Below, one piece after another: positions 9,089 to 19,456 of a stretch of 64,000 nt of DNA. The first letter of the stretch is position 1, and each line of letters begins with the position of its first letter. The DNA is from Pseudomonas haemolytica (lineage in GTDB: Bacteria > Pseudomonadota > Gammaproteobacteria > Pseudomonadales > Pseudomonadaceae), in contig NZ_VOIW01000008.1 in NCBI RefSeq assembly GCF_009659625.1, positions 124,001 through 188,000 on the forward strand, in the 5' to 3' direction. The position numbers and the translations under genes were made by a program. The notes beneath the pieces were generated by a model that saw only the letters and a program-made list of their open reading frames with translations, ran no database searches and was not told the origin of the DNA.

Positions 9089-9286
9089 ATGTTCAATGAC
9101 ATCAGTCGCCTCGGTAAATACCTCGGTCAGGCTGCGCGCCTGATGGTCGGCATGCCCGACTACGACACCTACGTCGAGCATATGCAAACCAAGCACCCGG
9201 ACAAGCCGGTGATGGACTACAAGGCGTTCTTCCGGGAACGCCAGGAAGCCCGTTACGGCGGCAAGGGTGGGCCTAAGTGTTGTTGA
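9089..9286 (+). CDS. YbdD/YjiX-family small protein
   Basis: A 65-residue protein of the YbdD/YjiX (DUF466) family, which almost always follows cstA-type genes. It has YDTYVEHM, HPDKPVMDYKAFF and a Cys-Cys C-terminus, as usual for the family. It is thought to assist the CstA transporter. It is separated from cstA by 15 bases, so it is co-transcribed. The transcript may continue into yjiA through a REPIN. Confidence 0.93.
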   Translation: MFNDISRLGKYLGQAARLMVGMPDYDTYVEHMQTKHPDKPVMDYKAFFRERQEARYGGKGGPKCC

Positions 9287-9301
9287 GTTAACGCAACTCC
9301 C

Positions 9302-9389
9302 TGTGGGAGGGGGCTTGCTCCCGATAGCAGTGTGTCAGTGACAGATAAGTGCCTGACACACTGCTATCGGGAGCAAGCCCCCTCCCACA
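9302..9389. repeat. REPIN with perfect 37-bp arms between ybdD and yjiA
   Basis: Arms 9302-9338 and 9353-9389 are exact reverse complements over 37 bases, separated by 14 bases. Each arm starts with the REP core GTGGGAGGGGGCTTGCTCCC. In RNA it would form a very stable long hairpin 20 bases before the yjiA ribosome site. Confidence 0.93.
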
Positions 9390-9421
9390 TTTGTTTCAGT
9401 GTTCCTTCAAGGAGATTTTTT

Positions 9422-10381
9422 TTGTCCTCTCCCATTCCAGTGACCGTCCTTAGCGGCTTCCTCGGTGCCGGCAAAACCACCTTGCTGCGCCACCTGCTCA
9501 AAGCCGAGCACGGCTTGAAAATCGCCGTGATCGAAAACGAATTCAGTGACGCCGGTATCGATACCCAGCTCTTGGGCGAAGAGCCGGTGCAAGTCATGAC
9601 CCTGTCCAACGGCTGCGTGTGCTGCACCATCCACACCGACCTGACCAAGGCCCTGTACCTGCTGCTTGAACGTCTGGACAGTGGCGAAATCGCTTTCGAC
9701 CGTCTGGTTATCGAGTGCACCGGCCTGGCCGACCCAGCGCCGGTAGCACAGACCTTCTTCATCGACGAAGAGCTGCGCGAGCGCTACATCCTCGATGGCA
9801 TCATTACCCTGGTGGACGCGGCCCATGCCGAGCACCACCTGACCCAGACCATCGCCCAGGCCCAGATCGGTTTTGCCGACCGCCTGCTGGTGAGCAAGCG
9901 CGACCTGGTGGACGACGCGACGTTTGACGCCCTCAGCCAGCGCCTGACCCGCATCAACCGGCGTGCGCCGATTCGCGTGGTCGATCACGGCACGATTGAC
10001 CTGGCCGAATTGCTCGATGTGCGCGGCTTTAACCTCAACGCCGGCATGAGCCTGCGCCCGGTGAGTGCCGCGCCCTCCGTCGACCGTATCTCCAGCCTGG
10101 TATTGCGCACTGAGCAGCCGCTGGATATCGATCGCCTCAGCGAGTTCATGAACGAGCTGCTGGAAGACCACGGCAAGCAACTGCTGCGCTACAAAGGCGT
10201 GCTCAATATTGCCGGGGAAGACCGGCGCATGGTGTTCCAGGGCGTGCTCAAGCTCTACGGGTTCGACTGGGACACCGAATGGGCTGAAGGTGAGGCGCGG
10301 GAGAGTGTGATTGTGTTTATTGCCGATGAGTTGCCCGAAGACAAAATCCGCGAGGGCTTTGCCAAAGTCCACCAATCCTGA
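9422..10381 (+). CDS. yjiA: CobW/YjiA-family GTPase
   Basis: A 319-residue metal-linked GTPase of the COG0523 family. Walker A is GFLGAGKTT near residue 12, the metal-binding CxCC motif is in NGCVCCTIHTDL near 64, and a CobW C-terminal domain follows (about 215-315). The start is a TTG at 9422: AAGGAG sits 7 bases upstream and the protein begins right at the beta strand IPVTVLSGF. An upstream in-frame ATG would put REPIN sequence into the protein and is rejected. Its place after cstA-ybdD matches the cstA-yjiX-yjiA order known in enterobacteria. Confidence 0.9.
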   Translation: MSSPIPVTVLSGFLGAGKTTLLRHLLKAEHGLKIAVIENEFSDAGIDTQLLGEEPVQVMTLSNGCVCCTIHTDLTKALYLLLERLDSGEIAFDRLVIECTGLADPAPVAQTFFIDEELRERYILDGIITLVDAAHAEHHLTQTIAQAQIGFADRLLVSKRDLVDDATFDALSQRLTRINRRAPIRVVDHGTIDLAELLDVRGFNLNAGMSLRPVSAAPSVDRISSLVLRTEQPLDIDRLSEFMNELLEDHGKQLLRYKGVLNIAGEDRRMVFQGVLKLYGFDWDTEWAEGEARESVIVFIADELPEDKIREGFAKVHQS

Positions 10382-10398
10382 CCTGAAATGCAATTTAA

Positions 10399-10415
10399 AT
10401 GTGGGAGGGGGCTTG
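10399..10415. repeat. Truncated REP (half palindrome)
   Basis: The sequence ATGTGGGAGGGGGCTTG matches the first half of the REP copies in this window, but the closing arm is missing. It is probably a decayed REP. Confidence 0.6.
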
Positions 10416-10441
10416 GACAGCATTTCAAACTGGAATAAAAA

Positions 10442-10466
10442 AGCCCGGCTCAAGAGCCGGGCTTTT
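10442..10466 (-). terminator. Terminator of glyA
   Basis: A 9-bp stem AGCCCGGCT/AGCCGGGCT with a 4-base loop lies 18 bases after the glyA stop; read on the minus strand it is followed by a run of T. On the plus strand it also has TTTT and may end yjiA transcripts. Confidence 0.9.
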
Positions 10467-10483
10467 CATTCAAGCAACTGCAA

Positions 10484-11737
10484 TCAAGCGCCGTACACCG
10501 GCAGCTTCTTGCAGATGGCCTTGACCTTCTCACGTACCGCGTCGATCACGGCTTCGTTGTTCAGGTCTGCCAGGATGTCGCAGATCCAGCCGGCCAGTTC
10601 CTTGCACTCTGCTTCCTTGAAGCCACGAGTGGTCACTGCCGGGGTGCCGAAGCGCAGGCCGGAGGTGACGAACGGCGAACGTGGGTCGTTCGGCACGGAG
10701 TTCTTGTTCACGGTAATGAAGGCTTTGCCCAGGGCAGCGTCAGCATCTTTACCGGAAATATCCTGCTTGATCAGCGACAGCAGGAACAGGTGGTTTTCGG
10801 TACCGCCGGACACCACGTCAAAACCGCGCTCGATGAACACAGTGGCCATGGCCTGGGCGTTCTTCACTACCTGTTGCTGGTAGGTCTTGAACTCAGGCTG
10901 CAGGGCTTCCTTGAAGCAGATCGCTTTAGCGGCGATCACGTGCTCCAGCGGGCCACCTTGGGCGCCCGGGAATACCGCGGAGTTTAGTTTCTTCTCGATC
11001 TCGGCATTGGCGCGCGCCAGAATCAGGCCGCCACGTGGACCGCGCAGAGTCTTGTGGGTGGTGGTGGTGACGACGTCAGCGTAAGGCACCGGGTTCGGGT
11101 AGACGCCAGCGGCGACCAGACCGGCTACGTGAGCCATGTCGACGAACAGGTAGGCGCCAACCTTGTCGGCGATTTCACGGAAACGTGGGAAGTCCAGGAT
11201 CTGCGAGTAGGCAGAGAAACCAGCCACGATCATTTTTGGCTTGTGCTCGACCGCCAGGCGCTCGACTTCGTCGTAGTCGATCAGGCCGTTGGCATCGATA
11301 CCGTATTGAACGGCGTTGTACAGCTTGCCGGAGGAGGAAACGCTGGCGCCGTGGGTCAGGTGACCGCCGTGGGCCAGGCTCATGCCCAGGATGGTGTCGC
11401 CGCCTTGCAGCAGGGCCAGGTACACGGCGCTGTTGGCTTGGGAGCCAGCGTGCGGCTGGACGTTGGCGTAATCGGCGCCGAACAGTTCCTTGGCGCGGTC
11501 GATTGCAAGCTGCTCAACCACGTCGACGTACTCGCAACCACCGTAGTAGCGCTTGCCTGGGTAGCCTTCGGCGTACTTGTTGGTCAGAACCGAACCTTGA
11601 GCCTCCATCACCGCAGGGCTGGTGTAGTTTTCCGAAGCGATCAGCTCAATGTGCTCTTCCTGGCGCACGGCTTCTTGCTCCATGGCGGCGAAGAGATCGG
11701 CGTCGTACTTGGCAATAGTCAAATCACGGCTGAACAT
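10484..11737 (-). CDS. glyA: Serine hydroxymethyltransferase
   Basis: A 417-residue PLP enzyme that interconverts serine and glycine while charging tetrahydrofolate with a one-carbon unit. The PLP-binding lysine is in TTTTHKTLRGPRGG (about K229), with IELIASEN, YPGKRYYGGCE and the SQANSAVY segment also conserved. The start MFSRDLTIAKYD is the family start; an ATG/GTG four codons upstream is open but not needed. Length is normal. Pseudomonads often have more than one glyA copy, and this one neighbours morA as in P. aeruginosa. Confidence 0.96.
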   Translation of the reverse strand: MFSRDLTIAKYDADLFAAMEQEAVRQEEHIELIASENYTSPAVMEAQGSVLTNKYAEGYPGKRYYGGCEYVDVVEQLAIDRAKELFGADYANVQPHAGSQANSAVYLALLQGGDTILGMSLAHGGHLTHGASVSSSGKLYNAVQYGIDANGLIDYDEVERLAVEHKPKMIVAGFSAYSQILDFPRFREIADKVGAYLFVDMAHVAGLVAAGVYPNPVPYADVVTTTTHKTLRGPRGGLILARANAEIEKKLNSAVFPGAQGGPLEHVIAAKAICFKEALQPEFKTYQQQVVKNAQAMATVFIERGFDVVSGGTENHLFLLSLIKQDISGKDADAALGKAFITVNKNSVPNDPRSPFVTSGLRFGTPAVTTRGFKEAECKELAGWICDILADLNNEAVIDAVREKVKAICKKLPVYGA

Positions 11738-11863
11738 GGCGGTCCTCAAGGATCGGGGGCAGAAAAGGAGGGCATTCTAACCCAATGGGTTTTAGATGGC
11801 ATATGAAAGGACATCATGTCGCGGACAAGTGGGGCTCATCTGGAGATGAGTGGTGACTGTGCT

Positions 11864-11946
11864 GGCCTCATCGGGAGCAAGCCCCCTCCCACATTTGAAG
11901 GTATTCACAGTTCAAAAGGTGGGAGGGGGCTTGCTCCCGATGGGGC
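11864..11946. repeat. REPIN between morA and glyA
   Basis: Two inverted REP copies face each other, the left with arm GGGAGCAAGCCCCCTCCCAC and the right its reverse complement, each with extended flanks (GGCCTCATC / GATGGGGCC). They lie between the 3' end of morA and the promoter side of glyA. Confidence 0.9.
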
Positions 11947-11967
11947 CATAAGCCGCACAACAGCAGG

Positions 11968-14900
11968 TCAGTCGAACATGAACAGCGCATCATTGCTGAA
12001 CTGCGCCTCGAACCGATTTGCCGGCATCGGCCGCCCGAACAGGTAACCCTGCACCTCATCACACCCATGCTCTCGCAGGAAGTCCAACTGCTCATGGGTT
12101 TCCACACCCTCGGCAATCACCGCCAGGTTCAAGCTGTGGGCCATGGCGATAATCGCCCGGGCAATTTGCGCGTCCTGCTCACCCGAGGGCAGGCCATCGA
12201 CGAATGTGCGGTCGATCTTCAGCACGTCGATGGGAAACTGCTTGAGGTAGTTGAGTGACGAATAGCCGGTGCCGAAGTCGTCCACCGCGATGCTCAGGCC
12301 CAGGTTCTTCAGGCTGGCGAGGATCTGCATGGCTTCGTTGACTTCGCGCATCAGGATACTTTCGGTCAGCTCCAGCTCCAGGCACGCTGGCGGCAGGCCG
12401 GTGTCCTTGAGGATGGTGGCGATGCGCGTGCCCAACTGGCCATCGGAGAACTGTCGCGCCGAGATGTTCACCGAGACTTTCGGCACCCGCACCTTGTTCT
12501 GGTGCCAGGTCTTGAGCTGGCGACAGGCTTCACTGATCACCCAGTCGCCCACATCCACCACCAGCCCCAATTCCTCCAGCACAGGGATGAAGTCGCCTGG
12601 CGGTACCAGGCCGCGACGCGGATGGCGCCAGCGCAGCAGGGCCTCGGCGCCGGTCAGGCGTTTGCCGTCGCCGCTGAATTGCGGTTGGTAATAAAGCACG
12701 AATTCGTTCTGCTCCAGGGCGTGGCGCAGGTCGCTTTCCAGCTCCAGGCGTTCCAGGGCGCTGGCGTTCATGTCGGCCTGGTAAAACTGGAAGTTGTTCT
12801 TGCCGCGCTCCTTGGCGTGATACATCGCAGTATCGGCGTTCTTCATCAATTGGCTCAGCTCGTTACCGTCTTGCGGGCTGAGGGCAATGCCGATGCTGGC
12901 GGTCACAAAAAACTCGCGGCCTTCCAGCACGAAGGGCTTCACCAGGCTGGCGAGAATCTGCTCGGCCACATGTATCGCGCGGTTCAACGCCATCTCGCGG
13001 CTGACCCGCGGCTGCAGGAGCAAGGTGAACTCGTCGCCGCCCATGCGCGCCACGGTGTCGTCTTCGGCCACGCAACCGAGCAGGCGCGTGGCCATTTCCT
13101 TGAGCATACGGTCGCCGGCGGCGTGGCCGAGGGAGTCGTTGATCGGCTTGAAGCGGTCGAGATCGAGGAACATCAGTACCACCCACGACTTCTGCCGCTC
13201 GGCTGACTGCAACGCGGTGTGCAGGCGGTCCTGGAACAGTGTGCGGTTGGGCAGGTGGGTCAGGGCATCGTAGTAAGCCAGGCGGTGGATGCGCTGTTCG
13301 CTGGCCTTGCGCTCGCTGATATCGCTGAAGAAGCATACGTAGCTGGCCAAGTCGCCTTCATCGTCGAACACGGCGGTAATACCGACCCAGGCTGGGTAAT
13401 GCTCGCCGTTGCGGCGCTTGAGCCACACTTCGCCTTCCCAGGTGCTGTGCTGGTGCAGTTGCTTGAGCACATAGCGCAAATGGGCTTCCTGCTGCTCATC
13501 GACGGTGAGCATGTTCGGCAGTTGGTCGAGCACATCGCTCACCGCATAACCGCTGACCCGGCTGAACGCCTCGTTGGCCTGCACGATATAGCCGGCCGGG
13601 TCGGTGATCAGGATGGCCGAGGTGGAATGCTCAAATACCGTGGCCGCCATGCGCAGGTCTTTTTCGGCACGGCGTTGCTGGCTGATATCGCGGCCCACGC
13701 CGAGGATGCCTTCAAACGCACCATGTTCATCCCACACCAGCACCAGGCGCAGTTCAATCGGCACTTTGCGCCCATCGGCACGCAGGCAGTCGAACAGGAA
13801 CAACTGGGTCTGGACTTCATCGCGCAGCGTATTCAACGCTTCGGGGTTGCCCAGGGCGCGGCTGACCTGTTCCATCAGGCTATAAATGCCGGTCAACTGT
13901 TGCGGGTTGGCAATGATCGACTGCCAGCCATTCTTGAACACCCAGTCCACGTCATAGCCGAGCACGGCGTTGACCGACGGGCTGATGTAATTGAGGGCCA
14001 GTTGGCTGTCAGTGGAGCAGATCACGTCGCTGATGCTTTCGGCCAGCATGCGGTAGCGCTGCTCGCTGTCGCGCAGCGATTCGCTGGCCTCGATCTGGTC
14101 GGTAATGTCCTTGGCCACGCCGATGATCCGGGTGACCACCGCGGACGTGTCCCGGGCCAGGGCTTGTTCGCGGATATCGAAGCGTCGCCATTGGTTATTG
14201 CGGTGACGAAAGCGCAGTTGGCAGTGCAGTTGGATCGTATAGCCGACTTCGCGTTGCTGTTGGCGCAAGTCGTGGTAGTGCTCGGCGTCTTCGGGGTGCA
14301 GCAGGATTTCCCAGAAGTACTCGCCCATTTGCTGCAATTCGGCCTTGTTGTAGCCGAGGGTATGGCCCAGGTGATGGTTGCTGAAAATCATGCGCTGGCT
14401 GATCACGTCCTGCACATACAGGTGGTCGGGTACGGTGCGCACCACGTCCGACCAGAAGCTCTCGCGCTCCACCAGCGACAGTTCGATCAGCTTGCGGCTG
14501 GTGATATCGCTGATGCTCAGGATCACCGCCTTGAAGTCGTCCTGTTGCTCCGGCAGGCGCATCACCAGCCACAGGTATTGTTCGTTGCCGGCTACATCGT
14601 TGAGCTGGATTTCCAGTTCCAGTTGTTTTTGCTGGGTCAGCACGGCTTCCAGCACGGGATAGCCGATGGCGGTGGCATTGCGTGGGCAATCATCGATCAG
14701 GCGTTCCCAGGCCTGTTCGCAAGAGCCCACATTCAATAGGCGCACCGCCACCTGGTTGACCTCGGTGACCCGTAGTTCCTTGAGCAGTTGCTGGCGTTCG
14801 GCGGGGTTGGCCCGCAACCAGGCGTGCAATTGCTCGCGGCTGTGTACTTGGGTCTTGTCGAAAAACGCTTTGAGCCCCGACAGGTCAAGCACGCACAAGG

Positions 14901-15819
14901 CCACGCCTGTGCCTTCGAAAATGTCCTGATAGCGCCGCCGGCCTTCATGCACCTGGCGCTGGCGGCGGCGCATGTTCAACAGCACGATCACCGGGATCAG
15001 CGAGAACGCCAGCCCCAGCAGGCACTTGCCGATAAACGCCGGCAACAGTTGTTCCAACACTGCACTTCGGTCGAACAGCCCGCGCAGTTGCCAGTCACTT
15101 TTGCTCAAGGGCGTGACCAGCACACTGCGGTTCAATTCTTCCGGGGTCAGGGCGCCGGACCACTGCGCCGGCATGCCGCTGTCACGGCTGACCACGCGGT
15201 GGTTCAGACGGTTCTCGATCGCCCACATCGGGCGCTGGGCCTGGACGTCCTGGCGCGTGAGGTTGGCCAGGAAGTTCGGCGCCAGGCGTAAGGCCCAGTA
15301 CACCTTCGAGCCCCCGCTGGGCTGGTGCAGCAACAGGTAGATGACGGTGCCGTCGTTGTCGTTGCTCAGGTAATAGGGCTGGGAGTGGCTGCGTTTGACC
15401 AGCTCTTCAAGCCAGGCGCTGTCCCGGCTGTCGCCGTCGGTGTCGCTGATCAGCGCGCCGCTGGGGGCGAGCAGGGCGAAGCTGCGCAGCTCCGGCAATG
15501 AGCGCTGCAAGGTGCGGATCAACGCCTGTTGCTGTTCGGCGTTGCGCGGCGGTTCGACGATGGGCAGCAGATTAAGGGCGATCTGCGCGCTCAGGGCCAT
15601 GTTCAGGCTGATCTGTTCGGCGAGGTCGGCGCTGTAATCAATGGTGTATTGCTGTTGGTCTTTCTGGTTTTGCTGCAATTGGTCGAGCAGTTGCCAGAAC
15701 AATAACGCGAGCAACAGCAGGACAAGCGTCGCCAGCGCGCCCTTCAAGGTACCGTGCAGGGGCACTCCCGGCGCAATATGAGCGGCGCGCAAGGGAGTTG
15801 GCGGCGTGACTTTGGACAA
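11968..15819 (-). CDS. morA: MorA: membrane multi-PAS GGDEF-EAL c-di-GMP enzyme
   Basis: A 1283-residue membrane sensor. TM1 (about 28-48) and TM2 (about 260-280) enclose a periplasmic sensor domain; several PAS domains follow (about 290-830), then GGDEF (motif at about 927) and EAL (about 1056, EALLRW). Both catalytic domains look intact: GGDEF is exact and the EAL domain keeps NISARQF, DDFGTGYSSL, KIDRTF and EGVET. It may therefore both make and break c-di-GMP. Size and position next to glyA match MorA of P. putida and P. aeruginosa, a regulator of flagellar timing, biofilm and protease secretion. The gene is divergent from ettA. Confidence 0.92.
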   Translation of the reverse strand: MSKVTPPTPLRAAHIAPGVPLHGTLKGALATLVLLLLALLFWQLLDQLQQNQKDQQQYTIDYSADLAEQISLNMALSAQIALNLLPIVEPPRNAEQQQALIRTLQRSLPELRSFALLAPSGALISDTDGDSRDSAWLEELVKRSHSQPYYLSNDNDGTVIYLLLHQPSGGSKVYWALRLAPNFLANLTRQDVQAQRPMWAIENRLNHRVVSRDSGMPAQWSGALTPEELNRSVLVTPLSKSDWQLRGLFDRSAVLEQLLPAFIGKCLLGLAFSLIPVIVLLNMRRRQRQVHEGRRRYQDIFEGTGVALCVLDLSGLKAFFDKTQVHSREQLHAWLRANPAERQQLLKELRVTEVNQVAVRLLNVGSCEQAWERLIDDCPRNATAIGYPVLEAVLTQQKQLELEIQLNDVAGNEQYLWLVMRLPEQQDDFKAVILSISDITSRKLIELSLVERESFWSDVVRTVPDHLYVQDVISQRMIFSNHHLGHTLGYNKAELQQMGEYFWEILLHPEDAEHYHDLRQQQREVGYTIQLHCQLRFRHRNNQWRRFDIREQALARDTSAVVTRIIGVAKDITDQIEASESLRDSEQRYRMLAESISDVICSTDSQLALNYISPSVNAVLGYDVDWVFKNGWQSIIANPQQLTGIYSLMEQVSRALGNPEALNTLRDEVQTQLFLFDCLRADGRKVPIELRLVLVWDEHGAFEGILGVGRDISQQRRAEKDLRMAATVFEHSTSAILITDPAGYIVQANEAFSRVSGYAVSDVLDQLPNMLTVDEQQEAHLRYVLKQLHQHSTWEGEVWLKRRNGEHYPAWVGITAVFDDEGDLASYVCFFSDISERKASEQRIHRLAYYDALTHLPNRTLFQDRLHTALQSAERQKSWVVLMFLDLDRFKPINDSLGHAAGDRMLKEMATRLLGCVAEDDTVARMGGDEFTLLLQPRVSREMALNRAIHVAEQILASLVKPFVLEGREFFVTASIGIALSPQDGNELSQLMKNADTAMYHAKERGKNNFQFYQADMNASALERLELESDLRHALEQNEFVLYYQPQFSGDGKRLTGAEALLRWRHPRRGLVPPGDFIPVLEELGLVVDVGDWVISEACRQLKTWHQNKVRVPKVSVNISARQFSDGQLGTRIATILKDTGLPPACLELELTESILMREVNEAMQILASLKNLGLSIAVDDFGTGYSSLNYLKQFPIDVLKIDRTFVDGLPSGEQDAQIARAIIAMAHSLNLAVIAEGVETHEQLDFLREHGCDEVQGYLFGRPMPANRFEAQFSNDALFMFD

Positions 15820-16018
15820 GCTGTGATCCTGCGGTTTGGCTGGACTGGCGCGCGACGTGCACTATAAGCCGGACGCCCGGAGGGCGGCTAGCATGCCTTG
15901 AGTTGTGGCAAAGTGCCAGTCTTCCCTGGCTGGACTGCCCCAGCGCATTCAGGTAGCTTTGCCGGTTACGCGGGGGCGTTCCAGCCCCAGACATTCAGGC
16001 TTTTTCCCCACGCAGGCA

Positions 16019-16032
16019 TTGATCACTATCAA
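16019..16032. promoter_or_regulatory. Perfect ANR/FNR-type box between morA and ettA
   Basis: TTGATCACTATCAA matches the TTGAT-N4-ATCAA consensus exactly. It lies 72 bases before the ettA start and 200 bases before the morA start. A possible -10 element (TTAATT, about 16074) would put the box near -60 for ettA. The box suggests oxygen-dependent control of one or both genes. Confidence 0.6.
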
Positions 16033-16104
16033 CGGCCCGCGCGGCGCATGGCCTGGCACGGGCTTCGTCCGCTTAATTCATCAGTCACTGACGCTAGGTT
16101 CACC

Positions 16105-17769
<1,665 letters not shown>

Positions 17770-17783
17770 TTCGGGCTGGTTTG

Positions 17784-17817
17784 AAAAAAGCGGAGCCTTC
17801 GGGCTCCGTTTTTTTTG
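17784..17817 (+). terminator. Terminator of ettA
   Basis: The stem CGGAGCC/GGCTCCG with a TTCG tetraloop (17791-17808) is preceded by six A and followed by eight T, a classical intrinsic terminator. Confidence 0.95.
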
Positions 17818-17848
17818 CTGGTGTTTCAGGAGTACCGCGTTGAATGCA

Positions 17849-17930
17849 TTCGCGAGCAAGCCCGCTCCCACATTTGATCGGGTTTCAACGTTGAAATGCG
17901 GTCGAATGTGGGAGCAGGCTTGCTCGCGAA
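17849..17930. repeat. REPIN of a second REP type (TTCGCGAGCAAG)
   Basis: Inverted arms TTCGCGAGCAAGCCCGCTCC (17849 onward) and its partner ending in TTGCTCGCGAA (to 17930) use a different REP core from the other copies in the window, with GCGAGCAAGC instead of GGGAGCAAGC. Together with the ettA terminator and the gdhA leader it fills the 349-base gap between ettA and gdhA. Confidence 0.88.
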
Positions 17931-18029
17931 GGCGGTTTAACTGTTGGTGCATCTTCTAAGCTGAAATACCCTTTTTGGGGCGTTAAGACTTAATTATTTA
18001 TATCCAATGCACCATTTAAATTCACAAAA

Positions 18030-18049
18030 GCGACATTTCGCCCTGTCAC
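18030..18049. promoter_or_regulatory. Candidate ArgR half-sites upstream of gdhA
   Basis: GCGACA (18030-18035, read TGTCGC on the minus strand) and TGTCAC (18044-18049) resemble the TGTCGC core of Pseudomonas ArgR sites, 70-89 bases before the gdhA start. ArgR is known to repress gdhA in P. aeruginosa. The half-sites face each other and are imperfect, so this is tentative. Confidence 0.35.
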
Positions 18050-18118
18050 GGTGCGAAACGAATTGTTAAAGTCCGGCTCAATCTCTGTTTAACAACAATC
18101 AATTTGCCGAGACTTTTC

Positions 18119-19456
18119 ATGATCGAATCCGTCGAATCCTTCCTGGCCCGCCTCAAGAAACGTGACCCCGATCAGCCGGAATTCCACCAGGCTGTAGAAG
18201 AAGTCCTACGCAGCCTGTGGCCCTTTCTTGAGGCCAACCCCCACTACCTGACCTCGGGCATCCTGGAGCGCCTCTGCGAGCCGGAGCGCGCAATTACCTT
18301 CCGGGTGTCGTGGGTGGATGATCACGGCAAGGTCCAGGTCAATCGCGGTTTCCGTATCCAGATGAACAGCGCCATCGGCCCTTACAAAGGCGGCCTGCGT
18401 TTTCACCCCTCGGTGAACCTGGGCGTATTGAAATTCCTCGCCTTCGAGCAAACCTTCAAGAATTCCCTGACCTCGCTGCCCATGGGCGGCGGCAAAGGCG
18501 GCTCGGACTTCGACCCCAAGGGCAAGAGCGACGCTGAAGTGATGCGCTTCTGCCAGGCGTTCATGAGTGAGCTGTACCGCCACATCGGAGCGGACGTCGA
18601 CGTGCCGGCCGGTGACATCGGTGTGGGCGCACGGGAAATCGGCTTCCTGTTTGGCCAGTACAAACGCCTGAGCAACCAGTTCACCTCGGTGCTGACTGGC
18701 AAAGGCATGACCTATGGCGGCAGCCTGATTCGCCCGGAAGCCACCGGTTTCGGCTGCGTGTATTTCGCCGAGGAAATGCTCAAGCGCCAGGGGCAGAGGG
18801 TCGAAGGCAAGCGCGTGGCGGTCTCCGGTTCCGGTAACGTGGCGCAATACGCGGCGCGCAAGGTCATGGACCTGGGTGGCAAGGTGATTTCCCTGTCGGA
18901 CTCCGAAGGCACCCTGTACGCCGAAAGTGGGTTGAGCGAGGACCAATGGGCGGCCTTGCTGGAGCTGAAAAACGTGCAACGCGGGCGCATCAGTGAAATG
19001 GCTGAACGTTTCGGCCTGGAATTCCGTAAAGGCAAGACGCCTTGGGAACTGGCCTGCGATATCGCACTGCCATGCGCCACCCAGAACGAACTCGACGCCG
19101 ACGCCGCGCACGCCTTGTTGCGCAATGGCTGCACCTGCGTGGCCGAAGGCGCCAACATGCCGACCACCCTTGAGGCTGTGGATATCTTTATCGACGCGGG
19201 CATTCTGTTCGCGCCGGGCAAAGCATCCAACGCCGGTGGCGTGGCGGTGAGCGGCCTGGAAATGTCGCAGAACGCCATGCGCCTGCTGTGGACCGCTGGC
19301 GAAGTCGACAGCAAGCTGCACAACATCATGCAGTCGATCCACCATGCCTGCGTGCATTACGGTGAAGAGAACGGCCGCATCAACTACGTCAAGGGCGCGA
19401 ACATCGCGGGCTTCGTGAAAGTGGCTGACGCGATGCTGGCCCAAGGCATCGTCTAA
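18119..19456 (+). CDS. gdhA: NADP-specific glutamate dehydrogenase
   Basis: A 445-residue enzyme that makes glutamate from 2-oxoglutarate and ammonium with NADPH. The substrate-binding and catalytic lysines are in GPYKGGLRFHP and PMGGGKGGSDFDPKGKS, and the nucleotide fold has VSGSGNVAQYA. Length and motifs fit the hexameric anabolic type. The ATG at 18119 starts MIESVESFLARLKKRD, the usual start. Its stop overlaps by four bases the stop of the convergent Gre-like gene. Confidence 0.96.
   Translation: MIESVESFLARLKKRDPDQPEFHQAVEEVLRSLWPFLEANPHYLTSGILERLCEPERAITFRVSWVDDHGKVQVNRGFRIQMNSAIGPYKGGLRFHPSVNLGVLKFLAFEQTFKNSLTSLPMGGGKGGSDFDPKGKSDAEVMRFCQAFMSELYRHIGADVDVPAGDIGVGAREIGFLFGQYKRLSNQFTSVLTGKGMTYGGSLIRPEATGFGCVYFAEEMLKRQGQRVEGKRVAVSGSGNVAQYAARKVMDLGGKVISLSDSEGTLYAESGLSEDQWAALLELKNVQRGRISEMAERFGLEFRKGKTPWELACDIALPCATQNELDADAAHALLRNGCTCVAEGANMPTTLEAVDIFIDAGILFAPGKASNAGGVAVSGLEMSQNAMRLLWTAGEVDSKLHNIMQSIHHACVHYGEENGRINYVKGANIAGFVKVADAMLAQGIV

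Noticed and set aside
9332..10381. YjiA starting at 9332
   Set aside because: The added N-terminus would be encoded by REPIN sequence; TTG 9422 with AAGGAG fits better.
13219..14739. Long open frame (506 codons) on the plus strand within morA
   Set aside because: It is the mirror of the morA coding sequence in a GC-rich genome, with no ribosome site and no known domains.
16035..16065. Sigma-54 promoter (TGGCAC-like) upstream of ettA
   Set aside because: TGGCACGGGCTTCG lacks the GC at -12 with correct spacing.
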